NCBI RefSeq assembly: GCF_900128955.1
Contig: NZ_FQTY01000022.1
Coordinates: 1 to 32,461 of the forward strand
Length of the DNA stretch: 32,461 bases
DNA from: Tissierella praeacuta DSM 18095
GTDB taxonomy: Bacteria; Bacillota; Clostridia; Tissierellales; Tissierellaceae
Direction of reading: 5' to 3'
Positions 1 through 7,043 of this stretch are shown piece by piece (position 1 is the first letter of the stretch; the number at the start of each line of letters is the position of its first letter). A program made the position numbers and the translations under genes. Under the pieces are notes generated by a model, which saw only the letters and a program-made list of their open reading frames with translations, was not told the DNA's origin and searched no databases.

Positions 1-192
1 CATTTTAGCTCTATCAGATAGTTCTATAAATGTATCTGTTGTTCTAGAATATGATACTTCTACATTGTGCCTTTTTAGTATTTCTCCTATTTTTAACCCT
101 ACAGACAATGTAATATCCTTTTCTTTTAACCCATCTCCCACTGCACCTGGATCCTTTCCCCCATGGCCAAAATCCATGTGTACTTTTACCAT
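1..192 (-). CDS. N-acetylmuramoyl-L-alanine amidase (Amidase_3), N-terminal part
   Basis: The first 64 codons of a gene running off the left edge. The protein starts MVKVHMDFGHGGKDPGAVG. The early D-x-GHGG-x-DPGA signature is the zinc-site start of Amidase_3 (LytC/CwlB-like) enzymes, which cut the bond between muramic acid and the stem peptide. The stretch ending VSYSRTTDTFIELSDRAKM matches the family's next conserved block (sRttD..i.L..Ra). An AGAAAGGAAGTG ribosome site precedes the ATG. It lies directly after the XhlA-like gene, so it is the phage endolysin of the lysis cassette. The catalytic C-terminal Glu and any cell-wall binding domain are outside the window. Confidence 0.93.
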   Translation of the reverse strand, partial: MVKVHMDFGHGGKDPGAVGDGLKEKDITLSVGLKIGEILKRHNVEVSYSRTTDTFIELSDRAKM

Positions 193-208
193 GAATTTCA
201 CTTCCTTT

Positions 209-463
209 CTATTTAAATAATCCTTGTTGAACTGCATAAAAAAAGAAGGATACTATTCCTCCTAAAAGTAATCCCATGAACCATTTCATTGTGGAATTTA
301 ATGATGCTAACTGCTTGATTAATCCATCTAACCTTTCTTCTAATCTGCTATTTACTCTCTCTATTATATCTAGTCTTTCAGAATGATTATTTATTCTTCT
401 TTCATGTACTGATATTTTTTCATCAATTCTTTTATGCCTTTCTTCACATATTTTATTTTCCAC
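209..463 (-). CDS. XhlA-like holin/hemolysin-associated membrane protein
   Basis: An 84-residue protein starting at GTG 463, with a GGAGGTGT ribosome site 4 bases upstream. An upstream in-frame GTG at 544 is unlikely because the stretch between holds a terminator-like hairpin. An N-terminal amphipathic charged coiled coil (EERHKRIDEKISVHERRIN...) is followed by one C-terminal transmembrane segment (about residues 57-78, WFMGLLLGGIVSFFFYAV). This layout and the place next to the amidase are those of the XhlA family (known from the PBSX lysis cassette), which helps the holin release the endolysin. No separate classical holin is visible in the window. Confidence 0.8.
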   Translation of the reverse strand: MENKICEERHKRIDEKISVHERRINNHSERLDIIERVNSRLEERLDGLIKQLASLNSTMKWFMGLLLGGIVSFFFYAVQQGLFK

Positions 464-487
464 TTTTACACCTCCAAAATTTGCATT

Positions 488-539
488 AAAAAATGCACCT
501 CCAAAAGTTAAATTTTGTTGTCTAACTTTTGGGATGCAC
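488..539 (-). terminator. Bulged hairpin plus U6 before the lysis genes
   Basis: On the minus strand, TGCATCCCAAAAGTTA pairs with TAACTTTTGGAGGTGCA (one bulged A, one G-U) across a 12-base loop, and six T follow at once. This is the form of an intrinsic terminator between the 562-1038 gene and the XhlA-like gene. The 3' arm also contains a GGAGGTG ribosome-site-like sequence, so the hairpin could act on translation as well. Confidence 0.65.
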
Positions 540-561
540 TTCACCTAAGCAAGTTCTTTAT

Positions 562-1038
562 TTATATCTTTTGTAATATATCCAAAGTCACCTTATAGAA
601 ACCTATGTTATTTATATAAGTCCTTCTTTTAAAATAACCACCCGTTGATAGAGATATTGCAAGAAATGATACATATAATACCATTATGGCTATAGTTATA
701 ATTTTAAATATTTCATTTCCAGTAATTACATTGATTGTTAATGACATCATAGAAATCCAAGATGGAATATATATACTAAATACTGGATAAGAATCATGTT
801 CCATATATTTATCTTCATGCAATAATTTATTATTTAAATAAATTCTATAATCTTCAACATTCACTTGTCTTCCATTTACATTAATAGTTTTATTCACAGG
901 ATCTATTAGCCTGTTAATTATTTCAATCAAACAAAATAAGTTTTCATTTTCATTATAAACTTCCTGTATCCCTAGCTCTTCTTTAGCTAACTGATAATAT
1001 CTTGGTAGCATTTCTTTTTCTATTTTTTTCTTTCCCAC
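562..1038 (-). CDS. Membrane protein of unknown function, separate transcription unit
   Basis: A 158-residue protein, GTG start, preceded by AGGGGGGATAGA. I do not recognise a family. The first ~85 residues are polar and charged. Two adjacent hydrophobic segments follow (about 87-106 and 111-131), then a short basic tail (YFKRR). The predicted form is a cytosolic N-terminal domain anchored by a helical hairpin. It stands alone: a terminator ends the tail operon just upstream, it has its own promoter-like sequence, and another terminator follows it. That is typical of a moron, a cargo gene expressed independently, possibly in the lysogen. A role in superinfection exclusion or lysis control is possible but not shown. 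Confidence 0.75.
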   Translation of the reverse strand: MGKKKIEKEMLPRYYQLAKEELGIQEVYNENENLFCLIEIINRLIDPVNKTINVNGRQVNVEDYRIYLNNKLLHEDKYMEHDSYPVFSIYIPSWISMMSLTINVITGNEIFKIITIAIMVLYVSFLAISLSTGGYFKRRTYINNIGFYKVTLDILQKI

Positions 1039-1072
1039 TCTATCCCCCCTATGTAAATGTAAATATACATAG

Positions 1073-1101
1073 GTTATATCATAAATATTTAGTTATTACA
1101 A
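1073..1101 (-). promoter_or_regulatory. Sigma-A-like promoter for the 562-1038 gene
   Basis: On the minus strand, TTGTAA (1096-1101), a 17-base spacer and TATAAC (1073-1078). It lies between the terminator at 1118-1138 and the GTG at 1038. A short imperfect dyad (ATGTATATTTACATTTACAT) follows the -10. Confidence 0.55.
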
Positions 1102-1117
1102 TGATAAGAAAGGAAAC

Positions 1118-1138
1118 AAAAAAGACTATCTCTAGTCT
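1118..1138 (-). terminator. Intrinsic terminator ending the tail operon
   Basis: On the minus strand AGACTA-GAGA-TAGTCT is followed by a run of T. It lies about 17 bases after the stop of the 1155-1373 gene. The stem is short (6 bp), but the place and T tract fit. Confidence 0.7.
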
Positions 1139-1154
1139 ATTGCCCTTGTTAGTA

Positions 1155-1373
1155 TTATTGTTCTACTACTAATCTTTGCTCTATTGCTAAAATCATATCA
1201 TCTTCATCAGCTACAAAAGGCATTTCGTCTTTTTTAAATCTTAACATTCTTTCTTCACCATCTATATCAGCTACTATTCGTCTGCCATTATAATGTTCTT
1301 TTATTGCCCGAGTTGGTTGTCCAATTTGAGGATTTTTAAATTGTATCTTACTTTCTTTTATAATTATATTCAT
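1155..1373 (-). CDS. Small hypothetical protein at the end of the tail operon
   Basis: A 72-residue soluble protein. The ATG follows directly on the stop of the fibre gene, with GGAGGTAAAGTAA as ribosome site. No family recognised. It is acidic at the C-terminus (ADEDDMILAIEQRL), and a middle segment (GRRIVADIDGEERMLRFKKDEMP) looks like a small beta domain. Its tight coupling to the tail fibre suggests a fibre-assembly factor or a small tail component. Confidence 0.7.
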   Translation of the reverse strand: MNIIIKESKIQFKNPQIGQPTRAIKEHYNGRRIVADIDGEERMLRFKKDEMPFVADEDDMILAIEQRLVVEQ

Positions 1374-3212
1374 TTACTTTACCTCCGTAATTTCTTCCAC
1401 TTCCATAATCTCATCAATTTCAAATACATACGTTTCTCCCGTCCAAGATTCTCCTATTTCTCTTTCGACACCTTTGATGTACCAATCTTGTACGGATTGA
1501 TGGTCGTCATTTCTGGTACCTATTACAAGTACGTTATATGCCCCCTCAAGTTCACAGTGAATTTCAAGCTGTTCTGTTTCTCTGTTTAATATCCCATATC
1601 CATTACCAAAATGCCCTTGAGATGTTACGAATATCTGAACATCTCTATTTAGCCATATGAAATAATCAGGTAAATCAATTGTAACTAAATCATTATCTTT
1701 GGCAGCAATTATTTTATATCGGTATAAGGTATCTCCAGCCGTAGGGGATTCCACTGCACCATGTCTAATTACATGGGTTGCTTTCTTCTCTGGCTTTGGA
1801 TGAGGAATTTCAAAGTTTTTAGTACCACCTACTAAAAATGAACCTGGAACTTTCCAATTATTTGTACGCTTTGATGAACCCAGAACACCTTCTTGTGAAT
1901 TTGCAGCGTTAGCATCCGCCCCTATTGCAACTGCATCTGTGTGTGTAGCCTTAGCGTTATTCCCTATTGCAACTGCAAATGCACCCGCAGTATTAGCTCC
2001 TGTTCCTATTGCTATGCCGTTAAATAATGTAGATTCTGCCAACCGACCAATTGCCACAGAATTATAGGGATTGCTCCCAGTGCATTTAGCAAAGCTGCCT
2101 ATAGATATAGTATGTTGGGCTTCTGTAGAAGCATTGTGTCCTATAACAACAGGATTGATAATATTGTTTCCATTGCATGACGCACCGTTGCCTATCACGA
2201 TCTGATTATCATTTGAAAAATTATATCTGTCATCCAATGCATTCTTAACTCTAATCGGCGTCATATATTTTAGATTAGTTGCCCCATTTTTGGCTTCACT
2301 TTCAGTAGCTATACCATAGTTTTGAACATTTCCCAAACTTATATCAGATTTAGTAAGCGTCACCACCCCTGTTTTTCCTGCTACAGAAATCACTTTGTTT
2401 TTTTCTGCCCCTTCTTCTATACCTTTTAGTTTGTTTTTAAAGTCATCTGTAAAATCATTAGCAGACAAGCCTTTATCAGATTCTTTGTCTAGCTTTCTTT
2501 TATCTAAGCTATTCAATGCATAACTAACTGACCATTGTTGATTTTGATTCACCCTTATATCTTCACCAGTTAGGTAGACATCCCCCACCTGGTCATTTAC
2601 GCTATGGACGGCTCCAATACCATCAATACCCCTGTCGCCCTTATCTCCTTTTTCTCCTTTAGGACCTTGTTCACCCTTATCTCCTTTATCACCCTTAGGA
2701 CCTCTACTAGGTTTACCTGTATCCTCATCTCCTATAAACCAATTACCATTATCCCCTATTCTGGGAATTGAATTAATCACTTTTTGAATTAATTCTTTTA
2801 CTGTATCAATTAATTTGTTTAGTATCCCTATTTCATTTGTACTTTCTATAGCATTATCATTGAGAATATTTTTTCTTACATGAAAATCAAAACTAGTTGT
2901 AGTTAATACTTGATTATCACTTCTTATGATTATCTCCGCTATAACTTTGCCACTCTTTGTAAGTACTTGGTCTACCAATATTACCGATACCTTATTTCCT
3001 ATAAATTCGCACTCCTGCTCTATATAGGTATCATCAGATTTTTGAAATACAATCGATATCTCCGCATTTTCACCTATTAAAAAAGCATGATTTCCATCCA
3101 TTAGATTAATATTAAATTTAGTTGTTTGCCTGTCATTTTGGACTAAAATTATATCTTCTGTTCTTTTATGTCGTTTTATATCTAAAGAAAAATCAAATTC
3201 TTTTGGCTTCAT
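1374..3212 (-). CDS. Baseplate upper protein / tail fibre (BppU-N, collagen-like, YadA-head-like repeats)
   Basis: A 612-residue modular adhesin. Residues 1-115 resemble the BppU N-terminal domain, which docks receptor-binding proteins on the baseplate in lactococcal-type siphophages. Residues 153-200 hold the common phage stretch IGDNGNWFIGDEDTG and a collagen-like run of G-x-y triplets (GPKGDKGDKG...). Residues 205-330 resemble tail-fibre shaft repeats (AGKTGVVTLTKSDISLGNV). Residues 338-436 carry repeated [VSA]IG-x-x-A units like the left-handed head of YadA-type trimeric adhesins (SVAIGRLAES, GIAIGTGANT, AVAIGNNAKA, AVAIGADANA). The last ~170 residues look beta-rich and may bind the receptor. 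The protein is presumably a trimer. Confidence 0.85.
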   Translation of the reverse strand: MKPKEFDFSLDIKRHKRTEDIILVQNDRQTTKFNINLMDGNHAFLIGENAEISIVFQKSDDTYIEQECEFIGNKVSVILVDQVLTKSGKVIAEIIIRSDNQVLTTTSFDFHVRKNILNDNAIESTNEIGILNKLIDTVKELIQKVINSIPRIGDNGNWFIGDEDTGKPSRGPKGDKGDKGEQGPKGEKGDKGDRGIDGIGAVHSVNDQVGDVYLTGEDIRVNQNQQWSVSYALNSLDKRKLDKESDKGLSANDFTDDFKNKLKGIEEGAEKNKVISVAGKTGVVTLTKSDISLGNVQNYGIATESEAKNGATNLKYMTPIRVKNALDDRYNFSNDNQIVIGNGASCNGNNIINPVVIGHNASTEAQHTISIGSFAKCTGSNPYNSVAIGRLAESTLFNGIAIGTGANTAGAFAVAIGNNAKATHTDAVAIGADANAANSQEGVLGSSKRTNNWKVPGSFLVGGTKNFEIPHPKPEKKATHVIRHGAVESPTAGDTLYRYKIIAAKDNDLVTIDLPDYFIWLNRDVQIFVTSQGHFGNGYGILNRETEQLEIHCELEGAYNVLVIGTRNDDHQSVQDWYIKGVEREIGESWTGETYVFEIDEIMEVEEITEVK

Positions 3213-3220
3213 CTAATCAC

Positions 3221-3880
3221 CTATCCTTTTTGCTGTATTAGACCATACTCTTCTAATATATCTAATAATTCAGCTATAGCTACAGCATATAGATTCCAAT
3301 TTGTTCCTACTGGTCTATCTATGGATTTTCTGTTAGTGGGATTTGCCTCAAAAAAACCTATAGGTCCTTTTATTTTTAAGCCAGTCAAAATAGATGTATT
3401 AAGCACCTTTAAATCTTTAACACTCAATTCATCATTTATAAAAGTTTTATTTAAAGTAGTATCCCCCATAATATTCAAGTCTGAATCTAAGTCTAATTTT
3501 CCAGTTACACTTAAATTATCTATATTAGTTCTTCTCGTAACAGTTATATCTCTACAATTTATATCTCTAGAATTAATATCATCTACTTTTAAATCTCCAT
3601 CTATATTTACATTTCCCTCAAAGTTATTCCTATTTGGCTCTTCCATTACTTCCAAATATAAAATATTATATTCTATGATATAAGTATCATTAAATCTTTT
3701 CATCATTACTCTTTGTCCTTTTTCAGGTTTAAATAATCCGCTTATAGGATATAACTTTTGGCTAGGTTCTTCCTCTCCATCAAATTGAATAATAGGTAAT
3801 CCATCTTCATTTATTTCAACTATTGTAGCTATCCTATCTCCTATAGTTTCTCGTATAGGATTTTCAAGTACTTCAATCAT
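3221..3880 (-). CDS. Baseplate / tail-tip protein with OB-like start and beta-repeat stalk
   Basis: A 219-residue protein. Residues 1-75 (TIVEINEDGLPIIQFDGEE...YPISGLFKPEKGQRVMM) read like the OB-fold of tail spike or gp45/VgrG-type proteins. Residues 85-180 hold short repeats (VDDINSRDINCRDITV, KLDLDSDLNIMGDTTL) that suggest a triple-stranded beta stalk. It overlaps the upstream gene by 4 bases (ATGA) and lies before the fibre gene, so it is likely the connector or spike between tail hub and fibre. The family call rests on pattern and place only. Confidence 0.65.
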   Translation of the reverse strand: MIEVLENPIRETIGDRIATIVEINEDGLPIIQFDGEEEPSQKLYPISGLFKPEKGQRVMMKRFNDTYIIEYNILYLEVMEEPNRNNFEGNVNIDGDLKVDDINSRDINCRDITVTRRTNIDNLSVTGKLDLDSDLNIMGDTTLNKTFINDELSVKDLKVLNTSILTGLKIKGPIGFFEANPTNRKSIDRPVGTNWNLYAVAIAELLDILEEYGLIQQKG

Positions 3881-4953
3881 ATATTTGTCACCTTCCTACA
3901 ATTATGAGTCATTACACCACCTGTTTCTAATCCCATAGCCCAATCAGTTTCAATATATTTATCTCCATTTACAAATAAACAGTCTGAATAACTGTGATGG
4001 GGCATTATAGCAGTATCAAAAATTAACCTTTCATATAACTTCGTATTGTTATATGCAAGTCTTTTAATATAATTATCAAGTGTAACTTGGTCTAATATAT
4101 CCGTTACTTCTTCATGCATTACAATATTTCTTTTTCTTCTAACTGTAGATATAGGACTTAGAGGATTATTATTTGTATATACTGACCTTAGATTTTGCCC
4201 CTCAGGAGTAGACACTGTCCCTACAAAGATATTAGACACGTTAAAAGTATCTAGTAAATGTTTTGTAGAATCAATTAATATAATACTCGTTTCATTTTCT
4301 TTATAAGAGTATTCCACTTCTCTCAAATTTGGTAAAACATAAGGCTTAGATACCATGTATCCCCATTCATCTGTAAATATAGAGGTATAATTAATTTGCC
4401 TCAGCAATTCATTTACTACAGTTAATTTACTCTCTCCTATTTCAAATTCTTTATCTGAATTTAGTTTCCCAGGATGTGGAATTATATTTACTTTATAAAT
4501 TCCAGCACTATTAATTATTTGTGTTACTGCTTTTACATAATTTGTACCTTTTTTAATGAAATACCTATTTATAAATTTATCTTCCATTAATATTTCATTG
4601 GCATCATAAGCTTCTACTTTTCTATATTTTCCCTTCACTATGCCTACAGATAGGGAGGAAATTAAATAAACTCCTAAACTCCATTCATGCCATTTATCAT
4701 TATTTTTTAGCATAAACATAGGACGTATCTTAGAATTAATCCAATCTACGTCCTTTAGTTCGTTTTCTTTTATTTCAAATGCCCCAGTTCTTTTTATTTC
4801 GGCTAGAGAATTTAATCCAATCTTACCACTTGCAACGTCTAGTTCTCCTATTTTAAATTCTTCAAAGTTCAATAAGTCATATCTAAATCTTATATCCCTA
4901 GAATTGCTGGAGAAATGTAATAAACCTTGTTGTTCTTCTGTAAGTTTTATCAT
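3877..4953 (-). CDS. Phage tail/baseplate hub-like protein
   Basis: A 358-residue soluble protein coupled by ATGA overlap to the genes on both sides. The centre (YRKVEAYDANEILMEDKFINRYFIKKGTNYVKAVTQIINSAG) and the following part with NELLRQINYTSIFTDEWGYM resemble tail-associated hub proteins of Firmicute siphophages (gp27-like/Tal N-terminal region). In these a ring of subunits closes the tube below the tape measure. No peptidase motif is seen. The position after the tape measure and a tail-tip protein supports the call. Confidence 0.7.
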   Translation of the reverse strand: MIKLTEEQQGLLHFSSNSRDIRFRYDLLNFEEFKIGELDVASGKIGLNSLAEIKRTGAFEIKENELKDVDWINSKIRPMFMLKNNDKWHEWSLGVYLISSLSVGIVKGKYRKVEAYDANEILMEDKFINRYFIKKGTNYVKAVTQIINSAGIYKVNIIPHPGKLNSDKEFEIGESKLTVVNELLRQINYTSIFTDEWGYMVSKPYVLPNLREVEYSYKENETSIILIDSTKHLLDTFNVSNIFVGTVSTPEGQNLRSVYTNNNPLSPISTVRRKRNIVMHEEVTDILDQVTLDNYIKRLAYNNTKLYERLIFDTAIMPHHSYSDCLFVNGDKYIETDWAMGLETGGVMTHNCRKVTNI

Positions 4954-7043
4954 TCTCTAGTCCTCCCTATAGTAAATACTACAGTATAACCGTCCAGTCT
5001 TTTTTCTCCAGATATACTAGCTATAGTTCCATATATTACTTCACCATTTATATCTCTATAAATTAATTCCTTTTTCTTCTTAATTAACTTCAATATAGGT
5101 TCTTTTTCTTCTACATAAAAAGTAAAGGATCTATCCTCTTGTATGCTTTCTCCAAATTCTGTAGCCTTATAGGTTCTACCTGCAAAATTCATACTCTTAT
5201 AGTCTAGTCTAAAATCAAATGTTTTTTGTGGAAAATTGTCTAAATTGACATATACCTCTATAAAGTCTTCAGGATTATCTATAGTTGCAATAGTATTTTT
5301 TCTAAAATTACATTGTCCCTGCTTGATTTCAGAGTCATTGTAATTGTCATATTCTACATTCCTAACAAAGTATTCATATATAGTCTTATTCCCTGCTGTA
5401 TAATCTAAGAACTTTCCATCTTTCAATGTACCTATATATTGATTATTTCTATAAACTAACCCATTTACAACACTAGCAGTTATTACTACCCTATAGTCTT
5501 GTGAATATACATCTATTTCAGGTTTCTTAGGGGGAGTTGGATTAATCCATTTTGTTTGCTCACTTATTGGAGATTCTATATTGAAATTATTTTTGATTTG
5601 AATATAAAAAGTATATTTTCCAAAGCTTAAAAATATAGGTAACTTTAATTTTCTAGAATTAGCATCTGCTACTTCATCAGTATCAAAAACTAATTCTCTT
5701 TTATCATCTTTTATCCATATTCTATATACATCCTGATTACTAGAATTCCAATATAAAGTAGGCATATGTTTATTTTCTATATAAGCAAACCAGGGGGCAG
5801 GTGGAGTATCTATAATCGTGAATTGTGCTATATCACTCCAAGGTGACCATTCATTATAATTATTTTTAGTTCGTATTTTCCATAAGACAGAACCTGTATA
5901 ATCCAGATATTGACTATGCTGTTGGCTTGGTGAACTCAATGTTCTACTTTGCCAGAAAACTCCATTATCTTTGGAAATTGAAATTTCATATGCAGCTTGA
6001 TTTGTCCCTATATCTCCTTTATAAATCCATTTAAATACAATTGATCCATCACTTTTTAGTATATAATCTCCTACAGGAGTTACCAGATACGGTGCTTGTG
6101 GTTCCTCTGCTCCTGCTGTAAATATCGCAGTAGTCCAATCGGAATATATTTGTGCTTCGTTACCTATTCTAATTCTCCAGTCTACTCTGCCAATATGCTT
6201 TATTGTTCCTCCAGTTACAATATAGAAATTATCTCTAGTCTTCTGGTTAGTTAATGTTGTCCAAGTGCCGCCTTGATTGGTAGAGTATTGTAAATTTATA
6301 TACTCTTGATCATCTTCTTTAGCCCAACTAAATCTTATATCTCCTCTAGGATTTAAAGTATCTCCATCAGGATATAAACTTCTAGGTTTTGATGGAGGTG
6401 GTAATTCATATTCTACTTCTACTCTCAACGGTTTCAGATGCATTCTATTATTAAGAATAATCCACAAATGATTTTCTTCAAAACTAATTATACCAACCCC
6501 GTTCATTTGCGTATTCTTGTTAACGATAAAACTTTCAGTTTCTAATCCTCTTAATAATATGCTACCTTTTAAATCTTCATTTATTTCCATGTAAAATTCT
6601 TTTTCTGTTCTAACAGGCACATGTACATAGTTTGTTAAATCGCTAAAAGAAAAATCATATCCAGGAACAAACTTCCCTTTGTTATAAGCTATTCTTATAT
6701 CTCCACTGTATACTGGTTGTCCTCCATTGCCTCCACCCTGCCTAAAAGGTCTTTGTGTAAAATATATTCTTGTAGAAGTCACTATCGCATTGTCAGGAAT
6801 ATCTTGTTCCCAAGATATCCCTCCGTAAGACGGGTTGAATATTGTTTCCCTACTATCTTTTATTGAAATAGTCACGTTTAGATTAGTTAATTGTATATAC
6901 TCTGGATTATCCATTCGATTGAGACTCTTAGTTTCGTAGGTTATTTTCCCATCAACAGGACTTCTCTCAGCTTCTATTATTCTTATGCTATAACCATTGG
7001 CTGTGTTTTTAATTGGAAATACTTTAGTCAACACGTCCAGCAC
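4950..7043 (-). CDS. Large tail-tip protein with fibronectin-III-like repeats
   Basis: A 697-residue protein beginning 20 bases inside the end of the tape measure gene, where a distal-tail or tip protein is expected. Residues 1-215 form a unique N-terminal region. Residues ~215-510 hold at least three Ig/FnIII-like modules, each introduced by a proline-rich linker: PPPSKPRSLYPDGDTL, EPQAPYLVTPVGDYIL and PPAPWFAYIENKHM, with W-x-I-R strands such as VDWRIRIGNEAQIYSDW. A short PPKKPEI unit follows, and the last ~180 residues are beta-rich. Such repeats on tail tips usually bind host surface sugars weakly. The exact family is not recognised. Confidence 0.7.
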   Translation of the reverse strand: MLDVLTKVFPIKNTANGYSIRIIEAERSPVDGKITYETKSLNRMDNPEYIQLTNLNVTISIKDSRETIFNPSYGGISWEQDIPDNAIVTSTRIYFTQRPFRQGGGNGGQPVYSGDIRIAYNKGKFVPGYDFSFSDLTNYVHVPVRTEKEFYMEINEDLKGSILLRGLETESFIVNKNTQMNGVGIISFEENHLWIILNNRMHLKPLRVEVEYELPPPSKPRSLYPDGDTLNPRGDIRFSWAKEDDQEYINLQYSTNQGGTWTTLTNQKTRDNFYIVTGGTIKHIGRVDWRIRIGNEAQIYSDWTTAIFTAGAEEPQAPYLVTPVGDYILKSDGSIVFKWIYKGDIGTNQAAYEISISKDNGVFWQSRTLSSPSQQHSQYLDYTGSVLWKIRTKNNYNEWSPWSDIAQFTIIDTPPAPWFAYIENKHMPTLYWNSSNQDVYRIWIKDDKRELVFDTDEVADANSRKLKLPIFLSFGKYTFYIQIKNNFNIESPISEQTKWINPTPPKKPEIDVYSQDYRVVITASVVNGLVYRNNQYIGTLKDGKFLDYTAGNKTIYEYFVRNVEYDNYNDSEIKQGQCNFRKNTIATIDNPEDFIEVYVNLDNFPQKTFDFRLDYKSMNFAGRTYKATEFGESIQEDRSFTFYVEEKEPILKLIKKKKELIYRDINGEVIYGTIASISGEKRLDGYTVVFTIGRTRE

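Noticed and set aside
1293-1589. Plus-strand frame across the fibre and small protein genes
   Set aside because: Phe/Tyr-rich shadow typical of antisense AT-rich DNA; no ribosome site.
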